DNA of 64,000 bases. Source: Bacteroidia bacterium. GTDB lineage: Bacteria > Bacteroidota > Bacteroidia > Chitinophagales > UBA2359. Under the pieces are notes generated by a model, which saw nothing but the letters and a program-made list of their open reading frames with translations, was not told the DNA's origin and made no database searches. Where the stretch lies: positions 27,642 through 91,641 of the forward strand of contig JAUHXA010000025.1 of NCBI GenBank assembly GCA_030427245.1, given 5' to 3'. A program made the position numbers and the translations under genes. Shown in pieces: positions 18,290-27,600 of the stretch. The first letter of the stretch is position 1, and each line of letters opens with the position of its first letter.

Positions 18290-18946
18290 TTATTTAAGAA
18301 CTTTCACAGTCATTTTCACATCCTCCATAGGTCTATCACCACGTTGAGTAGCAACGGCTGCGATTTTGTCAATCACCTCCAATCCTTCAATAACTTCTCC
18401 AAAAACAGTGTAATTGTTGTCGAGAAATGGTGTGCCACCTATTTCAGAATACACCTCTTTCTGTTCGTCCGTAAAAGTAACTTTGAGTTTGTTCTCCACT
18501 TGTTTTAGTTGACTTTCCGAGATAGGTTTCCCTTGTACTATATAGAACTGTGAACCAGAAGAAGCCTTTTCTGGATTCATTTGATCGCCTTGACGAGCAG
18601 CAGACAAAGCTCCTTTTTTGTGATAGTATTGAGGAAAAACAAACTCGGCCTCTACTGTATAGCCAGGTCCACCATTCCCCAGTTGTTGCCCAGGTTTTGC
18701 ATCCTTAGAATTGGGGTCGCCTCCTTGAATCATAAAGTCTTTAATGACTCGATGAAACAGCGTACCGTCGTAAAATCCTTCTTTGGCGAGCTTGATAAAA
18801 TTGTCACGGTGTTGAGGCGTTTCATTGTAGAGTTTCACCTTCATATCGCCATAATCGGTGCTGATAAGTACCATTCGTTCTTTATTACCACAAGAACTCA
18901 ACATCAACAAACACAAAAAACTTACAATAAAAATCAGTTGTTTCAT
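18290..18946 (-). CDS. Cyclophilin-type peptidyl-prolyl cis-trans isomerase, lipoprotein
   Basis: 218 residues with a lipoprotein signal (FLCLLMLSSCGNK, lipobox LSSC, Cys near 19). The cyclophilin fold has FHRVIKDFMIQGGDP, SGSQFYIVQGKP and YTVFGEVIEGLEVIDKI, all expected for an active PPIase. Expected location is the periplasmic side of a membrane, assisting folding of exported proteins. An insertion with KQVENKLKVTFTDEQ distinguishes it from minimal cyclophilins and is common in Bacteroidota versions. The start lies 4 bp after the stop of the macro-domain gene, so the two form an operon. Confidence 0.93.
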   Translation of the reverse strand: MKQLIFIVSFLCLLMLSSCGNKERMVLISTDYGDMKVKLYNETPQHRDNFIKLAKEGFYDGTLFHRVIKDFMIQGGDPNSKDAKPGQQLGNGGPGYTVEAEFVFPQYYHKKGALSAARQGDQMNPEKASSGSQFYIVQGKPISESQLKQVENKLKVTFTDEQKEVYSEIGGTPFLDNNYTVFGEVIEGLEVIDKIAAVATQRGDRPMEDVKMTVKVLK

Positions 18947-18950
18947 AAAA

Positions 18951-19463
18951 TTATATCTTTAAAATTCGGCTGTAAAGTTGCCAATTTTCTTCGTCAAAAC
19001 AAACAAAAATAACTTCCTTCAATGTATCTGCTTCCTCCTCTAAGAATTGCCGAACTGTTTCGACTGCAATAGTCGCTGCGTCCTCTTTAGGATACCCATA
19101 AACCCCCGTGCTGATATTCGGAAAAGCAATACTTTCAAGCCGATGCTCTTCTGCAAGCATTAAACTGGTCCAATAACAACTCTTTAGCAAATTTGCCTCT
19201 CCTCGATGTCCGCCTCTCCATATCGGGCCAACAGTGTGAATAACGTGTTTGGCCGCCATTCGTCCTGCTGTAGTAATCACCGACTCACCTGTATTGCAGC
19301 CACCGATAACTTTACATTCCGCCAATATTTCAGCTCCACCTGCTCGGTGAATCGCACCGTCTACTCCGCCGCCTCCCAACAAAGAACGATTTGCAGCATT
19401 CACAATAGCATCTACTTCGAGTTGGGTAATGTCTCCTCTTTGTAGTTTGATTTTATCCACCAT
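18951..19463 (-). CDS. Macro-domain protein (O-acetyl-ADP-ribose deacetylase type)
   Basis: 170 residues of a MacroD/YmdB-type macro domain. The ADP-ribose-binding segment [20 protein letters not shown] is followed by [14 protein letters not shown], and the second loop [15 protein letters not shown] is intact. Such enzymes remove ADP-ribose esters from proteins or hydrolyse O-acetyl-ADP-ribose in the cytoplasm. It is cotranscribed with a cyclophilin lipoprotein and diverges from the Roco GTPase gene with 129 bp between the starts. Confidence 0.94.
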   Translation of the reverse strand: MVDKIKLQRGDITQLEVDAIVNAANRSLLGGGGVDGAIHRAGGAEILAECKVIGGCNTGESVITTAGRMAAKHVIHTVGPIWRGGHRGEANLLKSCYWTSLMLAEEHRLESIAFPNISTGVYGYPKEDAATIAVETVRQFLEEEADTLKEVIFVCFDEENWQLYSRILKI

Positions 19464-19481
19464 TTAAAAAGACTATCTTTG
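19446..19481 (+). promoter_or_regulatory. Possible promoter of the Roco gene
   Basis: TATCTTTG at 19474-19481 matches TAnnTTTG. TTTG at 19446-19449 is 24 bp upstream, slightly far. The leader to ATG 19593 would be about 105 nt. Confidence 0.45.
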
Positions 19482-19592
19482 TTAAAAAAAACGGTTCAAT
19501 AATTGCGTTATGCAATGAATAAAAATCAAAATTAAGATAAAAGCCCAAAACTTACTAACCAAATCAGAAACAGCGGATAAAACAACATACGA

Positions 19593-22394
19593 ATGGATTT
19601 GCAAGAGCTGGCGATACAACGCATTGAAGAAGCACGAAGTCAACAACTTCGCACTTTAGACCTAACCAACCTTGGATTGACTCGAATACCTGACAAAGTA
19701 TTTGAATTGAGCCATTTAACAGAACTAAAACTGGGACATTGGTCGGCATATACCAAGAAAGACAGAAATCAAATCACTCACATTCCGAACGAAATTGGAC
19801 TGCTTCAAAATTTACAATTATTGGATTTAAGCAGCAATGCTTTGGAAACATTGCCCTCTGCGATTGGGCTTATGAAGCGTTTGGAACTCTTAGATGCTAG
19901 CAAAAATGAATTGACGCATCTCCCCAATGAAATAGGAAACTTACAGCGATTGCAGCGGTTGGATTTGAGCAATAATATGCTGAATGAATTGCCAGAAAGT
20001 TTTTGTAATCTGTCAAACCTTCAAAGGTTGGGGCTTAGCAACAATCACCTAACCAAATTACCTCAAGAATTTTTCAAACTGAAAAACCTGCAAAGACTGG
20101 ATTTGAAAGGAAATCGCTTGTCGAAAATTGGAGACGAGTTGTGTACTTTGCCATCCTTGCAGCGATTGGGCTTGGGCGATAATTTACTCAAAGAACTTCC
20201 CGAATCTTTTTCGGAATTGACCTCCCTGCAACGCCTCTATTTAGGTGGAAATCAGTTGAGTGAACTACCCGATTCCTTTGCCGAATTGAAGGAATTGCAG
20301 CGCTTGTATCTTAGCAACAATCAATTGACAACTTTACCCGAAACTTTTTCTCAGTTAGAACAACTCCAATTATTGGATTTACGCAGCAATCAAATGGTGG
20401 GGCTGCCAAATGGAATTGGGTGTTTAACAGAATTGGAGTATTTAGATTTGGGCAAAAACGAAATGCGAGTCTTGTTGCCAGAAGTAGCCAATCTTCACAA
20501 ACTGGAACTCTTGGATTTAAGCGGCAATAGACTTCGAGACATTGCTCCTGAAATAGCTCAGATTCAGAGCCTTCAATACCTATATCTCAAAGACAATCCC
20601 ATTGACAGTCCTCCTTTAGAAATTGCCAATAGAGGCATCATTTCTATCCGAAACTACTTCAAAGCCTTAGCCAAAGCGGAGGAAAAAGATTTTCTGTATG
20701 AAATGAAACTTTTGTTGGTCGGAGAAGGGCGAGTCGGTAAAACATCTTTGTCCAAATCACTGACTTTAAGTGATTACGAATTGGAGGATGAACAAAGTAC
20801 CGAAGGGATAGATGTAAAACCTTGGATAATTCCTAAAGAACAACTGGGTTTACAAAAGGATTTTCGGTTGAATATATGGGATTTTGGCGGACAAGAAATT
20901 TATCACGCCACGCATCAATTTTTCCTTACCAAACGTGCTATCTATCTATTAGTAACCGAACCACGAAAAGAGGACAAACACGAAGATTTTTACTATTGGC
21001 TAAACATTATCAGTCTTTTGGGAGGAGACAGCCCTATTTTGATGGTTTTGAACAAATGCGATCAACCGACAAAGGATTTACCAATAAAAGAATACCGCAA
21101 ACACTTCCAAAACATTCTGAGTTTGGAGCGAATCAGCTGCAAACCAGAATTCAGAGATACGATTGAAGCCCTAAAAGACAAGATAAAAGATTTGCTCAAA
21201 AACCGCCAATTGTTGCCGCATATTGGTACACCGTTGCCGAAAGTGTGGGTCGACATTCGCAAGAAGTTAGAGGAATTGAAGGAAGAGGGCAAAAACTACA
21301 TCGAATACGGAGAGTATTTAGATTTGTGCAAAAAGCATCACTTAAACGAAATCAGTGCTTTGTTCATCAGCGAGTTTTTTCACGATTTAGGGGTGATACT
21401 TCACTTCAAGGACGATGAAGAACTGAAAAACCGCATTTTTTTAAATCACGATTGGGTCACAAAAGGCGTTTACAATGTGCTGGACAATCAGCGTATTAAA
21501 GACAATCATGGACATTTTACCGACAATGATTTGAGTCATATTTGGCGAGACGAAGAATACAGCGAAAATAAGCAAGAACTCTTGTCTTTGATGAAAAACC
21601 ACAAGTTTGAATTGTGTTTTGAACTACGCCCTGGTCATTACCTCGCTCCACAGCTTTTGAAGGTGGACGAAATCCCCTATGAATGGCGCACACAGCTCAA
21701 TAATTTTCACTTTGAATATCGCTATCCCTTTATGCCCAAGGGAATGTTGACGAGATTGATTGTGAAGTTGCACCCGTTTATTCACGAAGCTACAAACTGG
21801 AGGTACGGAGTGTTATTGGAGTACAAAGACACTCGGGCGTTGGTGCGAGAACGCTATTTTGATCGCAAAATTCACATTACGCTTGAAGGGAGTTTTAAGA
21901 AGGAAATGCTGCGGATGATTCGCCAAACGATTGAAGAAATTCACGCAGATGTGAATAATTTGAGTGTCAGTGAGTGGATTTCCTGCAATTGTCCCGAATG
22001 TGCCGACGATAAAGAACCCCATTTTTTCCAATTCACTGAGCTTCAAATGTATCACGAGCAGCGAGAACGCTACATCAAATGCTCGAACAATTATATCAAA
22101 AATGTAGATGTTGAAGCCTTGATTCATCAAGTGGTCAAAACCGAACGCAAAAATAAATTGAGCAAATATATTGAAGGACAGATAGTAGATTTGTACAGCG
22201 AAATTGAACCTACTTCAATAGAGGAGCTGGACAACAATGACTTGGTTTCAAATGAAGCCGACAATCAGCCAAATGATGACAATATAATAGATGCCAAAAA
22301 AGCGATAGATTGGCAAATGGTTTTGTTTATTGTAGTCATAGGCGTTTTGTTGGGAATGTTGGTATGGCAGATATACTCAATATTGGGTTATTGA
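19593..22394 (+). CDS. Roco-family protein: leucine-rich repeats, Roc GTPase, COR domain, C-terminal membrane anchor
   Basis: 933 residues. About fifteen leucine-rich repeats of roughly 23 residues (LxxLxLxxNxL) fill residues 15-345. The Roc GTPase follows: P-loop GEGRVGKTS near 376-384, DFGGQE near 430, and NKCD near 487. A COR dimerisation domain spans about 540-790, then a CNCPECADD cysteine cluster near 798-806 that may bind metal. A low-complexity acidic linker precedes one hydrophobic helix (VLFIVVIGVLLGMLVWQIYS, about 908-928), so the protein is probably anchored with the catalytic part in the cytoplasm. Bacterial Roco proteins are GTP-dependent dimers of uncertain cellular role. The divergent macro-domain gene is next door. 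Confidence 0.93.
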   Translation: MDLQELAIQRIEEARSQQLRTLDLTNLGLTRIPDKVFELSHLTELKLGHWSAYTKKDRNQITHIPNEIGLLQNLQLLDLSSNALETLPSAIGLMKRLELLDASKNELTHLPNEIGNLQRLQRLDLSNNMLNELPESFCNLSNLQRLGLSNNHLTKLPQEFFKLKNLQRLDLKGNRLSKIGDELCTLPSLQRLGLGDNLLKELPESFSELTSLQRLYLGGNQLSELPDSFAELKELQRLYLSNNQLTTLPETFSQLEQLQLLDLRSNQMVGLPNGIGCLTELEYLDLGKNEMRVLLPEVANLHKLELLDLSGNRLRDIAPEIAQIQSLQYLYLKDNPIDSPPLEIANRGIISIRNYFKALAKAEEKDFLYEMKLLLVGEGRVGKTSLSKSLTLSDYELEDEQSTEGIDVKPWIIPKEQLGLQKDFRLNIWDFGGQEIYHATHQFFLTKRAIYLLVTEPRKEDKHEDFYYWLNIISLLGGDSPILMVLNKCDQPTKDLPIKEYRKHFQNILSLERISCKPEFRDTIEALKDKIKDLLKNRQLLPHIGTPLPKVWVDIRKKLEELKEEGKNYIEYGEYLDLCKKHHLNEISALFISEFFHDLGVILHFKDDEELKNRIFLNHDWVTKGVYNVLDNQRIKDNHGHFTDNDLSHIWRDEEYSENKQELLSLMKNHKFELCFELRPGHYLAPQLLKVDEIPYEWRTQLNNFHFEYRYPFMPKGMLTRLIVKLHPFIHEATNWRYGVLLEYKDTRALVRERYFDRKIHITLEGSFKKEMLRMIRQTIEEIHADVNNLSVSEWISCNCPECADDKEPHFFQFTELQMYHEQRERYIKCSNNYIKNVDVEALIHQVVKTERKNKLSKYIEGQIVDLYSEIEPTSIEELDNNDLVSNEADNQPNDDNIIDAKKAIDWQMVLFIVVIGVLLGMLVWQIYSILGY

Positions 22395-22402
22395 TGAAGG
22401 TT

Positions 22403-23074
22403 TTACTCAGGAAAATAAAAGAACATCTCTGATACGACGACTTGCATCTCCTTCAATACAGGTTCGCTACTCGACACTTCCTGATCGCCAATGACTGCTT
22501 TAAGGGCTTTGGAATCCAAATCTTCAATATCCGCTTCATAATTGAAGCGTACTCCCAAGCCTTTGCCATCAAAATTACCGCCCTCCCACGAAGACACACT
22601 GCCTGCATAGTCCCAGTCGAAGCCCCAAAAATTGAAGTGAGTGTCATTGAGATCAATCACTTTTTGAAGTGGAGTGCCGATCATTAGACCCTCAGGCGTA
22701 TGCCATTGCGCCTTATTCTGTCTGACAATAATTCGAGCTATTTTTTCAAAGGTTTTACCTTCTTCCCATGCGATTCGCAGTTCGTTGGGGGTATCGGGAA
22801 ATACAACCGTTGACTGAATGTAAAAACCTTCTCCTATAGATAAACTGTCTCGTTTTACTTGATTTTTTCCGTAAACTTCAATGATATCCGCCTCAGACAT
22901 ATCAACTGTGATTTTTCCAACACTTTTGTTGGGAATTGCGAGCCATTCGTTATTTGGTTCATGAGTTTTAGTTGAATCAGCAGAAATATCTAGAGGCGTA
23001 TCTTGCTTTTTAGCGGGATTTTGGCAAGCGAGTAACAGGAAGCAAACCATAAAAGTGGATAACAGGTATTTCAT
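22403..23074 (-). CDS. Lipoprotein of unknown function
   Basis: 223 residues with a lipoprotein signal (MKYLLSTFMVCFLLLACQN, lipobox LLAC, Cys17). The mature part has an IPNKSVGKITVDMSEADI segment and a second, similar LMIGTPLQKVIDL segment. These are reminiscent of repeats seen in small Bacteroidota lipoproteins that track a value such as a conductance or a ligand, but I recognise no family. It converges on the Roco gene with 8 bp between the stops. Envelope-located, function unknown. Confidence 0.8.
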   Translation of the reverse strand: MKYLLSTFMVCFLLLACQNPAKKQDTPLDISADSTKTHEPNNEWLAIPNKSVGKITVDMSEADIIEVYGKNQVKRDSLSIGEGFYIQSTVVFPDTPNELRIAWEEGKTFEKIARIIVRQNKAQWHTPEGLMIGTPLQKVIDLNDTHFNFWGFDWDYAGSVSSWEGGNFDGKGLGVRFNYEADIEDLDSKALKAVIGDQEVSSSEPVLKEMQVVVSEMFFYFPE

Positions 23075-23122
23075 AGCACAGCAAAATTTCTAAGAATAAA
23101 GGAGTTATTTTTTTACCGTTAC

Positions 23123-23602
23123 TTATTGTCTTTTGTAAGTAAACGTTTGTAAATCATCAATTTGTTTGTCTCTATCAAAGTCGCCAACCTTGGATAGCTT
23201 CAATTCAGAAGTAGCTTCATCTAAACCGATGAGGTGAGTCTGTTTGAAAGATTGGGGTTTTTCGACAGAGAAAATGATAGAATCTCCTACCGTTTCCCAA
23301 GTACCTTCATAAGTGATGGTAATCTCACCATTTATATTGAAGAAGTCTTCTTTGTAGGAGCCATCATTGTTGAAATACAATTTTGAAGGGGAGGCCTTCA
23401 TAACCTCTGCCCAATTTGATTCATTGGCACTAATAGTAGAAGTCGAGTCGCTGTTTTTGTGAGTAGGCATGACAACAGAAAAGTGAGAAGTGGTCCAATC
23501 TGTACCATTCAACTGTTTTTGAAAGTCTTTCTCCGATTGACAAGCAGAAAATAGGACAATGATTAATAGTATCAGAGGAAAAATATAGACTGTTTTATTC
23601 AT
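23123..23602 (-). CDS. Lipocalin-like lipoprotein of unknown function
   Basis: 159 residues with signal IFPLILLIIVLFSACQS (lipobox FSAC). The mature part alternates short beta-like segments (YFNNDGSYKEDFFNINGEI, TYEGTWETVGDSIIFSVE), the pattern of the small lipocalin-like proteins common in Bacteroidota. It precedes the 223-residue lipoprotein gene in the same orientation with a 48-bp gap, so the pair may be cotranscribed. Confidence 0.75.
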   Translation of the reverse strand: MNKTVYIFPLILLIIVLFSACQSEKDFQKQLNGTDWTTSHFSVVMPTHKNSDSTSTISANESNWAEVMKASPSKLYFNNDGSYKEDFFNINGEITITYEGTWETVGDSIIFSVEKPQSFKQTHLIGLDEATSELKLSKVGDFDRDKQIDDLQTFTYKRQ

Positions 23603-23640
23603 GAGGATTTATTTTTTGAACTACAAATTTAATACAAATC

Positions 23641-23673
23641 TTTGTGGTAATATGAAGAACGGTTGTATCTTTG
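23641..23673 (+). promoter_or_regulatory. Predicted promoter of the 128-residue lipoprotein gene
   Basis: TTTG at 23641-23644, a 21-bp spacer, then TATCTTTG at 23666-23673. This is a textbook match to the Bacteroidota consensus, with ATG 70 bp downstream. Confidence 0.7.
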
Positions 23674-23743
23674 TATGTAATTAGTTAGAATCATTCTTCA
23701 AAGAAATGTTCTTGTTTTTTCAAAACATTTCAAAATCAGCACT

Positions 23744-24130
23744 ATGAAAAATTATTTTGTTTTGATTTTTTCTGTTTTATTGATTTTTTCTGTTGGAATC
23801 AGCTGCAAAAGCTCAAGCTCAACAGATGGAAATTCTCCTGCAAAGACGACGACTTCTACAGGTGAGAATGCAAATTCAGTTGCTCCTGAAGTAAAAAAAC
23901 GAATTGATGCCAACACTGCAAAAAAAGAAGACGAACGTGTGACGACTGCTATGATGAAACGAGCAGAGGTATTGGCCAAGAGCCACTGCAACTGTGTAAA
24001 TAATGTGAACAAAGAACGATGTGAAGAGCGGATTCAGAAAAGTTATGATGCTACCTTAAGTAGATTGGCAGAAGACAAACATTCAGACTTTAAAGCCACT
24101 TATGACGCTGCGGTTGCTGCTTGCAAATAA
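23744..24130 (+). CDS. Small lipoprotein of unknown function
   Basis: 128 residues. A hydrophobic signal ends in GISCKSSSS (Cys21). A Ser/Thr-rich linker follows, then a helical C-terminal half with paired cysteines (AKSHCNCVNNVNKERCEER and a final AACK). The cysteine spacing could form disulfides or bind a metal; no family is recognised. It has its own consensus promoter 70 bp upstream and precedes the giant secreted-protein gene by 504 bp. Confidence 0.75.
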   Translation: MKNYFVLIFSVLLIFSVGISCKSSSSTDGNSPAKTTTSTGENANSVAPEVKKRIDANTAKKEDERVTTAMMKRAEVLAKSHCNCVNNVNKERCEERIQKSYDATLSRLAEDKHSDFKATYDAAVAACK

Positions 24131-24162
24131 GCTGGGGTCTTAAAATATTTTTTTTAAAAGAC

Positions 24163-24193
24163 CTTGTATGTTTCGATAAAACGCTTATCTTTG
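24163..24193 (+). promoter_or_regulatory. Predicted promoter of the giant T9SS gene
   Basis: CTTG at 24163-24166, 19 bp, then TATCTTTG at 24186-24193. It is the only full consensus match in the 504-bp gap and predicts a leader of about 435 nt. Confidence 0.5.
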
Positions 24194-24634
24194 CACCACT
24201 ACAATTATTTTTTACGACTCCACATTTATTACATTCCAATAGATTAAATTGGGTGAATGCCCTTCTTATATGATCCTATTGTTTCAGTTTTCCCTTGAAA
24301 AACGTTTAATTACACATCTGTTATTTTTTGTAAAATTATTGTCATTTTTTTCAAAGAAGCCTTGATAAAGGTAGATATAGCACGATTTTTCGTAAGAAAA
24401 GCATGAATAATCGTCTGTTTTGAAGAAAACAATACATATTATATGAGTAATTTTAGTTTTTTCAGAAATATGCTTCAAAAATTGGTATTTATTAGCTTAT
24501 TTTGCAACTCTTGTAAACGAAATAGTTTGCAGGGGTTTTGGCGTTTTTCTAAATTAAAATTATAAAGCGACAAAACGATTTTTTATTTTTTAATAATTAT
24601 TTAATTTTTTCTTTATTCACTTTCCAAAACCAAG
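24194..24634 (+). other. Long gene-free leader before the giant secreted-protein gene
   Basis: No conserved frame is seen on either strand. The region is very AT-rich and ends in T-runs just before ATG 24635. I could not find a convincing riboswitch or long stem; the length itself is the notable feature. Confidence 0.5.
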
Positions 24635-27600
24635 ATGTACATGATGAAAAATTTATTCAGAGTGGGGATGGGGCAAATGGCAGCGTTGCTTGCCATTGTT
24701 TGTTGCCTCACGCTCACTACCAATCAAGCTTTTGCTCAGTGTGATGCTGGGACAATAGCAACTGACGCTGCTGTGGTTTGTACTGGGGGGGCAGCTCCCG
24801 CAGCTGCAACTGCAAACATCACCACAACTGTGGGGGCGATACCTTTCGGAGGTGGAGCTTCTGGGTTAAATGGTGCGTATGTTGTTACCTTTTATGATGG
24901 TGCAACACCTGTCGCAACAGTTCTTTTTGAAGGAACAAGTGTGGCTACTCCATTAACTCCTGCTGATGTAGATGCAGCTGTAATTACTGTAGATGCTGCA
25001 GGTAATATTACTGTTCCTTTACAGCCTGCTCCTGGTTCTCCAGGTGTAAACTCTTTTGATGCTGTAATTACTGGTTCGCCTTTAGCTGCTGGTGTTACTT
25101 ATGATGTTGAAGGAGATGTTTACTTAGGTACAATCCCTTCTCCAGGTGGTACACCTGAACCTCAAGGTGCTTGTGCTAACCAAACAAGTAACACTATTCA
25201 AGTAGCTGTAGTGGGAGAATTTTTGGATCCTGACGGAATCAACCCTTATGACAACTACGATTGTCTTTCTCCTGATGTAGCAGAAATTATTGCATTGGAT
25301 GTTACTGCAGGTACTGCTCCTTACACAGTTAATGCTGCTACGGAAGTATATACAGATGCGGGTTTGACTACTCCTTATGTAAATGGTGATCCGATTGCAT
25401 TCCCTGCTGGACAAGGAACTGCTAATCCTTTGTTTATTCCTGCCAATACACTTTGGAGCTTGACGGTTCAAGATGCAAATGGCTGTGAATCTACTATTGG
25501 TGGAGAATTCGAAACACCACAAGCAGATATCTTAGGATTGTCTGCAGATTACTGTGATACAGATGCGGCTCACCTTATCTATGGTGACCCTAATGGAGCT
25601 ATCTTTGTGCCAGGTTCTGACCTTCCAATAGGTGTATTCTCGTCTCCTACTCCTGCAATTGTCACGGATAATGCTGACAACTCGGCTTTGTTTGATCCTG
25701 CAGCAGTTGGTTATGGTCAACACCGAGTTAGATATCAAGTTGGTACAGATGATGATTGTTTGGCTATTGACGAACAAATAGTAAACGTTTATCCTACTTT
25801 CATTGCTTCTTTCGATGGCGGAAATGCTGCGAATGCAAATGCATTCCCAACAGTTATCTGTCAAGGAGCTAATGGTGGTTCTATTACAATTGAGCCTGAT
25901 GAGTTGGATGATTACATTATCCCTACTCTAACAGCAGTAGAAGGATTTTTCTCTGTTGGTGCAAGTAATGGTAGTATTGACGAAGAATTGTCAGCTGCAG
26001 TTCTTTTTGATGGAACAGGTGTTAGTACTCCAAATCCTGAAACAGGTACAGCTCAATTTAATACAAATTTAGCTCCTGGTACTTATACTGTTACTTTGTT
26101 TGTAGGTTTTCAGCAGTGTGTTTCTTCTCAATCGCATAGTATTACGATTGTAGATGAAGTAGATGCTACCCTTCAAAACTATGCTATTTGTGCACAAGAA
26201 AATGGTGGACAAGTTGATTTGACAGCTTTGTTTGTTCCTGGAACAACTACCCCTGGTGGTACTTTCTCTGTTGATGGTGTTTCTTTGGGTGCTGGTGTAG
26301 ATGTATTCACTTACCCTGCTGGTACTACTACTACAGACTTTGCTGTTACTTATACAGTAGGTGATGCTGGTATTGGTGCTCCTTGTTTCGATGATACAGG
26401 TGCAGCTACTTTGACTATCAGTGATGAAAACCCTGCTGTATTCTTTGATCTTCCTGATTTCTTCTGTGGAGCTGGTCCATTTGACTTGACTTCTTATGTA
26501 ATTGGTGGAGATGTAAACTTGGCTAACGGTACTTTCTTTGAAGATGGTGTTGAGATTCTTGTTCCAACTGCATGGGCTCCAATTGCTGGAAACTTCACTA
26601 CTTTCTACAATATTCGATACGAACAAACGAATGCTGGTGGTTGCAACAACTTGTTGATGGAAACTACTGATGTTTTCTTTAGCGTAGATCCTTTTGAGAT
26701 TGCTGATGTTGCTGTTTGTGAAACTTCAAATATTCAGTTTTTAGAAGAATTGGCTCCTGATTTCGATCCAGGTTTTGGAACAAACGGTTCTTTCACTGGT
26801 CCTGGCGTTACAGGTGGTGGTGGATTATTCGAATTTAATCCAAGTGGATTGAGTGGATTGATTCCTATTCAATACTGTATTGGAGACTCTTTTTGTGAGC
26901 AATGTGAAACATTCTTCATCAATGTATTCCCAGAATACGAAGATGCTACTTTGACTGCTCCTGCTGCTGTATGTTCTGACGAAGGTCCTTTCAACTTGAG
27001 TGCTTATTTGAACGCTGGCGCTGCTCCTGGTACTTTTACTGCAAGTGCAGGTACTGTAACAGCGACTGCTGCTGGTGCGATGTTGGACGTGACAGGTGTT
27101 GCGGACGGTACGGTTATTACAATTGATTATACTGTAGTAGATTCTCAAGGAGTTACTTTCCAAGACGGAGAGGGTGGTTTAGATGACCTTGATTTGGATG
27201 GCGCTGCGGATTTAGTTAGTTGTTATACAAGTGCAACTACTGACATCACTTTGAATGAAGCTGTAGAAGCAGACTTCACAACAAATGCAGAACCTTTCGT
27301 ATGTGCGGGTACAGATATTACTGTAACTCCTTCTGCAAATCCTGCTGCTGCAGTTTCTGCTGTTAGCTTCAATGGAAATGCAGATGCTGGTACAACTCTT
27401 TCTACAACAGGTTTAGACGGTTTGTATGAAATCGTTCATACTGTTACAAACGGTGTTTGTTCTGATGTAGCAAGCAGATATGTTTACATTATTGGAACAG
27501 CTGTTGCTGATTCTAATCCTGGAACAGTTTGTGCAGATGCTGGTGATTTGATTAACTTGACTCAGTTCTTGACTGCTGATACGACTCCTGGTGGTGTATT

